Shown here one piece after another: positions 11,410 through 25,700 of a DNA stretch of 64,000 nt. The DNA is from Ancistrus triradiatus. Its lineage: Eukaryota; Chordata; Actinopteri; Siluriformes; Loricariidae. The notes under the pieces are model-generated. The model had not been told where the DNA came from. It searched no databases and saw nothing but the letters and a program-made list of their open reading frames with translations. Every line of letters starts with the position of its first letter. The first letter of the stretch is position 1. The translations under genes and the position numbers were made by a program. The DNA lies in contig JAJAGP010000224.1 in assembly GCA_025084515.1 (NCBI GenBank), positions 248,001 to 312,000 on the forward strand, read 5' to 3'.

Positions 11410-14400
11410 TATTATTATTATTATTATTATTATTTGCACAATGCTGTTGAAAAAATACATGGTTAATTTAATCAATTAATTAACTGAATTAACGTTTCAA
11501 CACATTTTCATTACAAAAATGACTACCATTAAAAGTTGCAACAAATAGTGGATACTTAAATCAAATAAAAACCCTGACAAGCTATGAAGCCATGTTTAAT
11601 AGAAATGTTTTAATCTGAATTGAAAAACACTTTGATGGGACCCTATCCCAGAGGCATAGGTTAGGTACAGGTTTTCCAATGTTTCTTTTTATTGTTAATA
11701 TGATTGAAGTTTCTGACCATTCATTAACTGTCATGAATTAAACCAAATGGTGGAACATTAAGTGTTTTTTTTCTAGCTACCTGATTGACATGTGTTATGG
11801 AACACAGGAAGGATTTCCTCTCACGGTGAAGACGTATTTATAGACCACAGTTAGGCTGACGCTTCTGACGTAGGAATCAGGGAAAACAAACACATCTGGA
11901 TAAGACCTTCAGTTTGAGCAACATGTCTTTAAGGATGAACGACTGTGTGTGTGTGTGTGTGGTGTGTGTGTGTGTGTGTGGTGTGTTTGGTGTGTGTTGG
12001 TGTTTAGGACCTAATTTCCTTATAAGGAACAAATAACCTGACATTTAACCTTGTGGCCAAACGATGCTGTTTTTTTCTCATGCAAACTGTGACTTTGAAA
12101 ACAAGAAGTTTAGTTACTAATGGTTAAGATTGTGTGTGTGTGTGTGTTGTGTTGTGGTGGTGTGGGTGTGTTCGGTGTGTGTGTGTGTTGCGTTGGCATG
12201 CATGTCGTGTGTTTGTGTGTGTGAGAGAGAGAGAGAGAGAGAGTAGCTAGTATCTACACGCACTATGCTTTTTAAGAATAACAAAAACATGTATTGTCCT
12301 ATTTTATCATTATATATATAACAGTGTATGAAAATTTTGGGCACCCCTGTAATTTCCATGATTTGGCTTTATAAATCATTGGTGTCCAGCTCAGCAATTT
12401 CAGGTAAATATATCATATAGCAGATGAACACCGTGATATTTGAGAAGTGAAATTAAGTTTATAGGTTTTACAGAAAGTGTGCAGTAATTATTCAAACAAA
12501 ATTAGGTAGGTGCATAAATTTGGGCACCTTTGTCATTTGAATACCTTTAGCACTAATTATTGGAACACAAAATTTGTTTTGTAAGCTCATTGACCCTTGA
12601 TCTACATACACAAGTGAATCCAACTATGAGAAAGTGTAAGGTGGCCAATTGGAAGTTTTTCTCCTCTTTTTATCTTCTCTGAAAAGTGGCAAAATTGGAG
12701 CCTCAAAACAACTCTCAAATGGCCTGAAAACAAAGGTTATTCAACATCATGGTTCAGGGGAAGGATACAAAAAGCTATCTCAGAGATTTCAGCTGTCAGT
12801 TTCCACTGTGAGGAACAGTGAGGCAATGGAAGACCACAGGCACAGTTCTAGTTAAGGAACTCCCGAAGTGGCAGACCAAGAAAAATCTCAGATAGGCAGA
12901 TGCAAAGGATGGTGAGAACAGTCATAGTCAAGCCACAGACCAGGTCCAAACACCTACAACCTCATCTTGCTGCAGATGGTGTCACTGTGCATCGTTCAAC
13001 TATTCAGAGCAGTTTGCACAAGGAGAGGCTGTATGGGAGAGTAATGCAGAAGAAGCCTTTTCTGCAGACACGCCACAAACAGAGTCACTTGAGGTGTGCT
13101 ACAGCACATTTGGACAATCCAGCTTCATTTTGGAATAAAGTGCAGTGTACTGATGAAACTAAAATGGAGTTATTTGGACATAACAATAAGCGATATGCAT
13201 GGTGGAAAAAGAACACAGCATTCCCAAGACAAACACTTGCTACCCACAGTAAAATTTGGTGGTGGTTCCATCATGCTGTGGGGCTGTGTGGCCAGTGCAG
13301 GTACAGGCAATCTTGAGGGTCGCATGGATTCCAGTTAATATCAGCAGACTCTTGAGAACAATGTTCAAGAATCAGTGACAAAGTTGAACTTGCACCGAGG
13401 CCAACGACCCCAAACCCTGCTCAAAATCTACCAAGGCATTCATGCAGAGGAACCAGTACAACGTTCTGGAATGGCCATCTCAGTCCCCAGACATGAATAT
13501 TACTGAAAATCTGTGTTGTGATTTAAAGTGGGCTGTCCATGCTCGGAAACCATAACCTGACTGAACTGGAGATGTGTTCGAAATAGAATGATCCAAAGCA
13601 CTTCAACCAGAATCCAGACTGGAAGCTGTAGGAAGCGTTTAGCGGCTGTTATTTCTACAAAAGGAGGATCTACTAAATATTGATGTAATTTTTCTGTTGG
13701 GGTGCCCAAATTTATGCACCTGCCTAATTTTGTTTGAATAATTACTGCACACTTTCTGTAAATCCTATAGACTTCATTTCACTTCTCAAATATCACGGTG
13801 TTCATCTGCTATATGATATATTTAACTCAAGTTGCTGATCTGAACAACCAATGATTTATAAACTAAAATCATGAAAATTATCAGGGGTGCCCAAACTTTT
13901 TCATACCACTGTATTGTGTGGGTGTGATGTACAGAAATTATCTGCTCAACTACATGTCCTCAATGCCAAACCACAGACACTGAACAATAAATGACATTGT
14001 CAAAAGCTATCAAGGTACTGGACTATAGACCAGTAGGTCCAAGGTTCAAATCCCTCCTCTGCCAGGCCGCCACCGTTGGGTTCTTGAGCAGGTCCCTTAA
14101 CCCACAATTGCTTGGATTGTAAGACTGTATCAACTGTAAGTTGCTCTGGATAAGGGTGCCAGCTAGATGATGTAAATGTAAAAATGTAAATGTGTTATAA
14201 TTTCTTTAAGGACTGATTCTCTACAAGCTGAAGTGCATTCATCTATTTGATCCAAATATTTTAATCCATAACACATTGGAAAAACATCTGGCAGGTTTTA
14301 GAAGGCTGCTTTGTTGACCCATCTTTTAATAAAGTTTGATGTCTAGCCCGTCCCTCATTTTGAACTTTTTAATTCACACTGACATGAGGAGAAAATGCAA

Positions 14401-16725
14401 ACCCCACACAGGTAGCAGCCAGGCCAGGACTCAAAGCCACATCTCTGGAACTGTGCAGTTACCGTTACACCATATAATATCTAACATAATATCACAGAGT
14501 GCTGTCCATCCTTGAGCTATGATGATTAATTTGATTGCGTTTGCAGCCTTAGGCAACCTTTCTCTCTATAGTGTAATGCAACTTGATTACTGAACAGTCT
14601 AATTACTGAAGTAAAATCATGTTTTTATTAGATATTTTCACAAGCTGAGAAAATACAACTAAATGAGGAGAACATCCAAATCCTCTGTGATTTTATAGGT
14701 TGTTATAACATGTTAACAGTTAAGAGGAATGTCTGCGCTTTAGTCCCAGTGGTCCTAAACGACCACATTTTCTCAGTCCCATGGCACCAACTGATCCTTA
14801 AGAAAACACAGTAAGAAGTGGGTCATCATAGAGGTGCATTCCTCTAGCAGTCTACACACACACTTGTAGCAATATCCTGTTTTTCACAGGATGAGCCCTT
14901 TTTGTTTGTCTGTGGCCTGCTTGGTCATGGTACGGTTTGGAGGGTTGGTGTCCATCCTGCAATTGTTCTCTTATTAGCCATATTTAAGGCTTGTTAAGGG
15001 TCATTAAGCCCATTAATGGCAGCTGGAACCATCTGGAAGCCTTCCTGTTACAAGCTGTCACTGGCTGACACAATATTGAATTGCAATTAGATCCTGAAAG
15101 AAAAAGATCTGGGCTCACACCAAACCTAGAGAGAATGAGTCTCTGCCAAGACTTTCTCAACCGCCTATTTATACAATGTCCTTCAACAAAATAAGCTTCC
15201 GACTTTGCCACATAAGAAGTCCAGACACAGACAACATCTAAGAGTATTTATACTCAGAGCTAATAATGCAATGGACACTGTAATCAATAGGATTGTCTCT
15301 GTACAAGGAGGACTTTAGCGGGAAAGAGCAACTGAACAATTGATGGATGTGTTTTTAAGCCACTGAGGCCTTTGCTTTCCATTAGAGTAAGGAAAACACA
15401 GCTGGTTTGAGTTCGACTTTTGTGTTGAGGTGCAGAGTTGTGTGGTACTTGTTATGCACGGACTCGATCTCTTAATGAATCAGATCAGAGCATTATTGCA
15501 GTGTGGATCATCAGTAAGCTGTCAGACACCAGACCACTGCCCTTATAACTGAGTCACAGTGATTGACTAATGGAACAGAACACTTTGAATAGAAGCTGAC
15601 AGAATTGGGTTAACCTTGCCTAACACTTTTCTCTGTTTCTGCTTTTCAAACGATAAGCTAGGGATCTATTGTCCCTTTCCCTGTGGGTTTGTGTACATGA
15701 TCTATATGAAGGCCACTATGGCCAAAAGTATGTGCACACCCCCACTAATTTGACTATGTTATCTACAGTACGAGTTTGGAAACACCTACTGAATATCATA
15801 TACAATATTTTATCTTTTGTGCAGCCATTTGCTCTTAATGGCCAATGTTAAAATTACATGAATATAAGCAGTAAAGTCTGACCATGCAAAATGTTTATCC
15901 AACTCAAAAGGTTATTCAATAAAAATAAAAAAAATGTTGTATTAAGCCAACCTTAATTGCAGGTGCTAGAAGTGCTATATATTATCCTCAAAACCCCTTT
16001 CTTAGTCTTAATAACTGAGATTAGAAATTACACTGTTGCAGGGTAGAGTGGATACCAAGGGACCTATTTGGAAGGATATTTCATTTTTGTGTTAAATAAC
16101 CAAAACTATGGCTAAAAAAAGCTCAACTAAGAAAAATTAGTTCATAATTACTCTAAGAAATGATGGCCCATCGTAGCAGAATAGCAAAAGTTCTACCACG
16201 GAAGGAGATGGACAAAGAAAATAACAATTCAAATACTTTATTAAACATAGCAGGCAAAGTAGAGGGGGTCAACAGCAAAGATCAAAACCAAACAAGCATG
16301 TTCACTAGTGGTCTCATACTTTTTGCCCCACTGTATACAGTACCTTGTTTAAACCTTTAAATGTTGTCTACTCATTAAAAAGTAGTCTGGAAGAGCAGAG
16401 GCTGTTTTCTTAAATATATAGCCATATTTGATATATAGTAATATTAACACCCATGGTTTCATGATCTATGGTTAAACAAGCATACAGGGAGGGATGTTAG
16501 CTAGTGTTAACATACTTTTGGCCATATTGCTTCTAGATTCGTATTAATGTGTAATCAATGCATGAACACCATTAATAGGGTTTCAGAAAGACATCATATG
16601 CTTGCTGGGATGCAAACTAATCCACATGATTATGGCAATATGTACGTTGCTCTATTACTGACCAGGATGTGTCACATGTAATGTGTGAAATGTAGAAGTC
16701 GATATATAAACTGACAAGTACAGAG

Positions 16726-16783
<58 letters not shown>

Positions 16784-19700
16784 GTGTGTAAGAGAGAGAG
16801 GAAGATGAAGATCATGCTGATACAGTAACAGATTCTCCTCATTTAGTGAGTCATCAGTTCTCAGTTCTCACTGTTCTACTTAAACATTTACCGTATGTAC
16901 ATGAGATCATGCTGAATATAGACACAACCAAATAATCATGGATTCCAGTGGTGGCTGGTAATTTTTTACAATAGGGGATTCACAAATGCTTGTTTATACA
17001 TTATCAATAATAATACATTTATCTAATACATAATACATTGTGAATAATGTATATAGATATTAACTGTTTAATGTTCACATCACATTTTTGAAACAGGTCT
17101 TTGACCGGAATGGATGTTGACCAGGCATTACCATAGTCGCATAGTCTTTTTAATGATTGATGACTGACTGGACTTGGGACTGTGGTAGCCTAGCGGTTAA
17201 GGTACTGTACTATGGACCAAAAGGTTCAGGGTTCAAATCCCACCTCTGTCAAGCTGCCACTGTTGGGTCCTTGAGCAAAGCTCTTAACCCACAATTGCTT
17301 GGATTGTAAGATTGTATCAATTGTAAGTCACTCTGGATAAGGGCGTCTGCTAAATGCTGTAAATGTAAATGAATCGACTGATACTGTTGTTTGATGGAAG
17401 CCAAAAATGCATCAATAAACAGTTTTACGAACAACACGGAAGATCAGACAGATGAAACAGAGACTCACAAAAGAATGCGAATACGGTTTTTATATTTATA
17501 CTGAGAGACAATCTACAGTTAGTGGGGGACGAATAAAAGGGTGCTACTCACGGATAGGACAGGCACATACACTTACAAACACCATTTATAGGTTGGTACC
17601 AATAAGCAGCAGAAAGCCATACACACAAAAATGTCTCTAAACACATCAACTGAGTTAGAACAGTCTCTAGTCCAAACATGAGGTCAACCAGTAAGCTTTT
17701 GAGTGAATGACAGACTTCTGCTGCTCTTTAACTCCGCCTCTGCGCATTGATCTGCAGCTTGTGTTGGCTTGTGTGACCAGCTGGGCTGAAGAAGCAAAAC
17801 ACACTCCACTAGAGTGCAACAGAACAAAAATAATACCTTTCCAGTACCTAAATAAGCAATTAGCATAGGAATCTGTAATAAATCTTAAGGAAAATATGGG
17901 AATTAGAGTTCAGTACAGTAGTCTAAACTGTAACATAATGCACTTCTGTAACATCTTCGCTTCCTGTACCCCTTCACTGGAGCTGCAGTTAGCTGCACTA
18001 CCTAACACAAACCTGTTTTTACATAGTGACACATCTTGTATATTACTCTAATCTATTGGAAGACCTACTGGTGAGGATATATTGGTGTTTGAGAAGTCGT
18101 CCGTGTTCCTGACTCCAAATTTTTGTGATTAACAGCTAGTTACAAGGTTCCGCCTCTTTGAAAGGTCGACCAATCATCATAAGCGGAGCCTTGCATTAAC
18201 AGCCTTGTGCACTTTTTTCATGTGCAAAACACACCCACTCAGACCCCATTTGCTGCCAGTGAAGCCTGTGCCACGGGGCGTGGCTCAGAATGATGCGTTC
18301 AGAGCTCTTTGTCCAGTAAAAATAAATTTTCATCTTATTCATGGAAGCTACACAAAAATGGCGTAGATGTCCAGACCCACACAGGCTTCACTAAGTGTCT
18401 CTTAGCAATGTGTCAGGGACTTGTACAGGGACTTTTGCATGCTGCACTGTGCTGTTCAGTTTGGTTTTTGAGCTTTTGAACAAGTAGTACAATATTGCAG
18501 TGAAGTATTCCAATAGAATGCTGAATTCCACCAGGGTTAAATGAATAATACAGGCAATTTAATAAACATCATTGCCACATTTTAATGAAATTGAAGGGGA
18601 TCAGGCTTGTGATGATGACCTAACATGTTCTAAAAGATCTGAACATGTTGTATTTATTAGGTGTGGGTGGGAATTCTAGGTTTTGGCCCAAGGGAAAGTT
18701 TTTATTTGCGCTTTCAACACAACAAACCTGACTGGTTTGAAATAGACCAGTAATGACTTTTTATGGGCTGGATTAGTGGACAAAGGCATCATGAAGCAGT
18801 GGTAGCTCAGTGGTTAACGCTCTGGAATACTAATGAGGACATTTCTAAGTTCAGGTCCTAGCTCTGCTATGCTGCCTATGCTGTTGGTTGCAAGGCCCTT
18901 GTGACTTTACATAGCAGCCTCTACCAAATATATTTTTTGGGCCAAAGTCAGGCCAGACTCATCCACTGACAGTGTTCATAATTAATGTAATCAGCACAAA
19001 CAGCTTTCTTTTTACACTTTGAATGATAAACTATTTTCTCTGTCTTTTGGTCTTCTCTGTCAGGTGGATCTGGGATTCCTTCGGTACGTTTCAGCTATAG
19101 GAACGCAAGGAGCCATTTCTATGGAAACTAAGAAAGCTTACTATGTGAAGAGCTACAAAGTCAGCATCAGCACCGGTGGGGAGGACTGGATCATGATAAA
19201 GGAGGGCACCAAGCACAAGGTAGGGGACTAGAGAGGACTAGGGTTACTGTCATTATAATTAGTGTTATTAGAACTATACAGAAACTCCTGGGGATTCCAA
19301 ACTGCTTTATTCAGTTTGGTAGTTCCATTTTGTAATGAATATACAGTGATACCTCAGTTCTAGACCACCTCGGAACACGTCAAATTCGGTTCTTGACGCA
19401 TTTTGACCAGAACAATTTGTCTTTGTTCTGGTAGTTTGCTCGGTACTCAGCGAACTTGCTTAAACTTGTATGAATCGAGCCGCACAACTCGTTTTAGCTG
19501 GAACTTGATTCAAGATTCATGATTCACAATTCAGGAGTCAATGATTCAGGTTCACAATAGCCCTCAGAGAAGATCTCAGCTATTTTTATTGTGTTTTTTT
19601 ATTTTTACATCTACAGTACAGTATTCTTAGTGCAAATAAGTCTCCGTGGGTCCTAAAAAGGTTAGATTATAAGAGCCAACCGAAAGCAAAACAGAGATTG

Positions 19701-22700
19701 AATGCTCCAGAACACAGACTGCAGTTACCATAGCAGCTATGCTAGGACATTGAGTTTATCAATAGAGTAAGTGTTTTGCTTTTACTTTTCATTCTTTTTT
19801 ACTTTTTTTTATTTACTTTAGATTTTTTTTTAAGGAGTCCATTACTTTTTAGATTTTTCAACACTTTATTATAAAATAAGCTTTGTGTTAATGATTTTGG
19901 CCAACTATAGGTTAATGTAAGTGTTTTAAACATTAACTTACTTATCTTTACTTATCATAGTATCCTTTCCATATCTCCGTCGCAGTATACAGCTCTAGGA
20001 AACACTCCTCAGTTCATAATACACTTAACTTATCATGGATTTGTCAGAACATATCCCCTTTGTAAACGAGGGAGCACCTGTACAATACAACTCCAGTATT
20101 GCATATAATGCCTTATACAGTGTGGATTTTTGGGGGGTCTGGAACAGATTAAAACTATTTACATTATTCCTTATGGAAAAATTGGCTCAGTACTCATCAT
20201 TTTCAGTTCTCGACAAGCCTTCTGGAATGAATTAAACAAGGTTCCCCATGTATTCTCCATTTGGTATACTTTGTGTTACTGGTGCACAATAAAAGTCTTC
20301 TTCAAATGTTGTTCTAAGCTACTATCCATTATATAATTCTTAGTTATGCCCTGTTCTCCCTGGCTGTCAATCCGTACAGCAGTACAAATGAGTTGGGCAG
20401 TTTAACTCTGGAGGGCCACAACAGTGCAGCTTTATGTTTTCCTTCTGTAACATGATCGGTTCCACTCAGCTGTGCCAAGTATCTTGCCATACTCATCACT
20501 TGATTAGCTTAAATCATATAGAAAATACTGGTGTGTAGTGCTGTAGCCTTTCATGCCTGGAGTTTGTTACATCTGATTTGAAATAAGAACTGTGTGTGTG
20601 TGTGTTGATGTACTTTTCCTCTCTCAGGTGTTTGATGGCAATCACAACCCCACAGATGAGGTCCGTGCTTTCTTCCCCAAACCCACACTGACACGATTCA
20701 TAAGGATAAAACCTTTAACCTGGGAACAGGGCATCTGCATGCGCTTTGAAATATATGGCTGCAAAGTATCAGGTACCAGACACATACACTTACACATTTT
20801 TGAACATGACCAGCATTATTATAGTTAAAAAAAACAACTAGCTCTATAACTACAAAAATAAAAGAATATCCTAAATCAGAATTCTGGTGCTGGGTGTATG
20901 CATTTATTTTGTAAAGCTCGTGCACAAATTCTTTCGGTCTACTCCTCAAACTGGGCTGACTGAAATTAAAATATATAAAGTTAAAACTAAATGAATATTA
21001 TCTCTGTAAATAAAGTTAACAACATTATAGTAATTAAATAATCATGGAAAATAATGAATGATTGAAATACATAAATGTAAGATATATCTTAACACTGGTT
21101 TTAATATGTTGATATTTATTTTCCTGTCTCACTCTCTCTCTTTCTGTCTGTCTGTCTCCCAGACACGCCATGCTCCAGCATGTTAGGAATGGTCTCTGGT
21201 CAGATCTCAGACTCGCAGATCTCAGTGTGGCCGGAGGTGGAGAGGGGCTGGTTACCCGAGCAGGCCAGGCTGCTGACAGGTCGTTCTGGCTGGGTGGTAT
21301 TGGGCACAAACTTTGCTCACAACATTTGGTTAGGACTGGACCTTGGCTTCCCCCGCTGGGTCACCGGACTCATTTTGCAGGGGGGAAAACACAGGGACAA
21401 GAATGTATTTGTCCGACGTTTCAGGCTAGCCTACAGTACCAATGGATCTGACTGGAGCAATGTATTGGAGGAGAAAAGCGACAAGCCTAAGGTAAGCGCC
21501 GGACAAAATGACACAACATTTCCATTATGAGTTATATTACAACGTGCTTCTAATATACAGTAAACTACTAGCTAGGACTGATGTGTGAGTAGAGTAATGA
21601 GCAAACTCATTACTATAAAGAAATGAGAACCCAATTAAAAATACAAGACTAACATATTACACTTGGTAATTTCTTTATTGAGAAAAATGTTACATATCTG
21701 TAGGTGGCAAAAGGATGTGATCCTCTAGGATTAGCAGTTAATTCTAAGGTGAAATCAGAGTCAGGTTTTTTTTCAGTCAGTGGGATGCAATTAGTCAAAC
21801 GTTGTATTTTTAAAACAGGGATCTGTGAAGTCTTAAGTCGTACATGTTTGTGGACATGTATCATGGCATGAACAAAGGATTTCCGAGGACCTCCAAAAAA
21901 GAGTTGGTGATGCTCATCAAGCTGGAAAGGGTTACAAAACCATCTCTAAATTGTTGGACCCCACCAATCCACAGTCAGATTTTTTACAAATGGATGACCA
22001 AGACCAATGTTACTCTTCCCAGGAGTTGATAACCAACAAGGGTCACTCCGAGTGCAAGGTGTTTAATGGTCAGTGAGGTAACAAAGGAACCCAGGGTAAC
22101 ACAAAGCCACTAAAGGCCTCTATCACATTGGCTAATGTCAATGTTCACGAGTTCATCATCAGGGGAGTACTTAAAGAATAATGGTGCATGGCAGAGTTGC
22201 AAGGGAAAAGTCATATCCCTCTGTAAAGAACATTGCTGCCATCATATGGCACATAGACAATCCAGAAGGCTATTGAGAAAGCACTTTGTGGATGAATGTG
22301 ACTGAAATATAAATGTTCGGTTCAAATGAGCAATATCATTGGTTCAAAAGAGTTATATCTGGAGATAGGAAAACACTGCATTCCAGTATAAGAATTGTAT
22401 CCCATCTATGAAACATGGTGGTGGTAGTATCATGGTTTAGGCGTGTCTTGCTCTGGCTGGGCCAGGATGACTTGGCATTACTGCTGGAGTAATGAATTAT
22501 GGATTGTGAATTCTGAATTATACCAGCAAATTCTTGAGGAAAATAACAGAATATCTGCCCATGAACTGAATATCAAGAGAATGTGGGTCATGCAGCAAGA
22601 AAGTGACCCTAAGCACACAAGTTATTCTAGCAAAAATGGTTAAAGAAGACTTTGGTTAAAGTTTTGGAATTTCCAAGTCAAAGCCCTGACCATAATCCAA

Positions 22701-25700
22701 TAGAAATGTTGTGAAATCATGTGAGCAAACCCACTAACAGGACAGATAAACTGTTACTGGAAACATTTAGTTGCTCTTATTGATGCACATGGAGGTCACA
22801 CCTAATACTGAAAGCAAAGAATCACATACTTGTGCCATTCACAAATTTCTCAGTAATGAAATGACCAAGTGGAATATTCTCGTCTCATTTGTATAATTGG
22901 GTTCACAAATTTTCAAGCACCACTGTAAGCAATTCATTTATCTAATGTGTACAACATGATAAACTGATTTTGAAGAACATATCAAAAGGTCCAGTAAAAC
23001 CTGGCCTTGGACCTGACCTGTGGGTTACTAATTGAATAGTCTTGACCTTATTCAAATAAAAGCTATACATGTGTAAATACATAACATGATGATACACATT
23101 TTAATATATTGATAAAAATGGAAATAAAAGGCTGAAAAAAGTTTTATTCCTCATCAAGCTCTTCTTTTTACCCCTGCTCCAAATCTCTCCACAGGTGTTC
23201 ATAGGAAACCAAAACTATGACACCCCAGAGGTACGCCACTTTGAGCCACTGATGATGCGTTTCCTGCGTGTGTATCCTGAGCGTGGCTCACCTGATGGCA
23301 TGGCCCTTAGACTGGAGCTGCTGGGATGCGACCCCCAGCGTGAGTGCCAACCCAACTAAGCAGTCTTACAGCATTAAGCATTAAATCCTTAAAGAGAGTT
23401 ACTAACAAGCAGCGGAAGGTCCCACAATGGCAGCACCAGGATTTAAACTCACAGTCTTCCTGTTAGCGTTAGTAGTAAAGTCGTGGGTTAGGTATTGTAC
23501 AACTGACCATAGGGCTGAGAAGAAGGCTGATGCTCTCATTGGACCCTTAAGCAAGGCCCTTAACCCTCATTTACTTTGATTGGGACTGTGGTAGCTGAGC
23601 GGCTAAGGTACTGGACTATAGACCAGAAGGTCCAGGGTTCAAATCCCAACAAATCCCAAGCTGCCACTGTTGGGTCCTTGAGCAAGACCCTTAACCCACA
23701 ATTGCTTGGATTGTAAGACTGTATCACTTGTACGTTGGGGCATCACTGGGAAGGGCATCTGCTAAATGATGTAAATTCAAATTCTCGGCGCATTTTGACC
23801 AGGAAATTTTAGTGCCCAGTGTGCTTTCTACTCACTAAATTACATGAGATTTTTCAACACTTTATTTTAACATAGGCTCTGTGTTATTGAGTTGGCTAAC
23901 TGTAGGTTAATCTAAGTGTTTTAATCATTAACTTATCATTTCTTATGATAGGCTCCACTATTATACACTATAGACTGCTCTGCCAAACACTCATTAAACT
24001 CCTCAGTTCATGATACAGTATATTTAACTTATGATGGGTTTGTCGGAACATAACCCCATCATAAATCAGGGAGCACCTGTACAACACAACTCCGTTAATG
24101 CATATAATGCCTTATACAGTGTGGATACACTGGGGATCTGGAACAGATTAATTCAATTTACATTATTCTTTATGGGGAAAAATGTGCTCGGTACTTGTCC
24201 GAGGTACCACTGTATATTATATTATATCAAATGTTTTTGTCTTTATTCCTTTGTATATCTTCCTCCAGAGAGCACTACTTTTCCTCCTACCACCACCTTG
24301 GTACCAACGGTGAGAGCAACTGCCAATGCTGTAACTAGCCCAGCAGCTGCTGCCATCACCACAGCAACAGAAGACTGTGATGACGAATCTGCAACTTGTC
24401 ACAGTGGAGCAAGCACAGGTGAAGAATATGAGCCAACAGGTAACACACAAACGTACACTGCAGAAAACACACCATTCAGCACTTACCCTACATATCCAGA
24501 CAGACTCACTCAGACATACACATGTAAAGCCCAGTTCAGATCTTTCTGACTCTCTGTGTTATGTTTGACAGCAGGTACTGTAGCAGAGCCAGCACTAGAA
24601 GAAGACATGCTACCTGGTGAGAAGCTGTTTATACACACACATGCACACACTAATTCCATTTACATTTATGTCATTTAGCAGACGCTCTTATCCAGAGCGA
24701 CCCACAACTGATACCATCTTACAATCCAAGTAATTGTCGGGTAAGGATCTTGCTCAACCCAACGGCAGAAACTTGGCAGAGGTGGGATTTGAACCCTGGA
24801 CCTTTTGGTCCAGAGTCCAGTACTTTAACCGCTACGCTTATCAGTGCCAGCTCTGATTTTCAAAAAAACTATTCCTGCTGTGCCAGCACCATGGTATTGA
24901 CTGTTGTTTTTAAACTAATGTCATGTTCATGAAATTAAGGCCCTCAGACTTTGCTACCAGGCAATTCCTTGTTTTTCATCATTCTATTACTCGAAAACTT
25001 TATTGAAGTTTACTTCAACTTATTCAGGCAGCCTTCATCTCCAAAGAATCCCCCTACCAAGCACTTTACTCAGGGCTCATTCATCTTGGTGCTTAGAGAT
25101 GCTTAGACATAAGCCATGTAACTGCAACACTATGTAATATAGAGTTTGTATGTAATCTAACAAGGAGTTCTAAAGATAATTGAACACAGTGGAGCCAAAA
25201 GTCTGAGACCACTAGTGAAAATGCTAATCTGCATTTTTTTTCTCTCAAATTCATTTCAGTGTTTTAGTCATAAAATCAGCATAACAATTTAAAAAATATG
25301 TAAATTTTAGGATTTATTAGTACTTGATATGTTCCCCGTTTTGCTGTACTGACAGCATGCACATCTTGTGATATTACTGAATGCTTGGCTTTCACTCTTC
25401 TGCCACCCCGTTGACGTTGCATGGGGTTTAGGTCAGCTGACTGTAGGGCTATAGTACTTGAGACTGGTTTTGGACTTGTGACTTTTATTGGTCTTGGACA
25501 ATGGCCTCCTGAGCTTTGGTTTAATCTTGTTTGAGACACACTGTATGTTTCTCTTTTATTTACAGCCAACTGTGCCACCTAAAGGGATTAGCAATATTTC
25601 AGCACTATTTGATTTCTAATAGATAAAAACTATACCATAATAAAGAGTAGAACTAAAGAGTAGAAAAGCATCATTTGCAGAAAACAAAACTGATGTGGAG

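Larger units (their letters stand above)
8698..19063 (+). other. nrp1 long intron (about 10.4 kb)
   Basis: Splits b1. No exon was recognised inside. It holds a two-copy repeat with a SINE insert (9588-10290), AAT/ATT palindrome (11371-11434), GT microsatellites, a complete Tc1-type relic (12321-13913), tRNA-derived SINEs (13999-14190, 17173-17372, 18790-18930), nested inverted-repeat elements (15715-16527) and plain DNA elsewhere (8700-9580, 10300-11360, 14190-15700, 17400-18780). Confidence 0.8.
23340..24268 (+). other. nrp1 intron
   Basis: Filled by a worn SINE fragment (about 23480-23575), a SINE (23578-23790) and a family Q repeat (23788-24215). No coding sign outside repeats. Confidence 0.8.
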
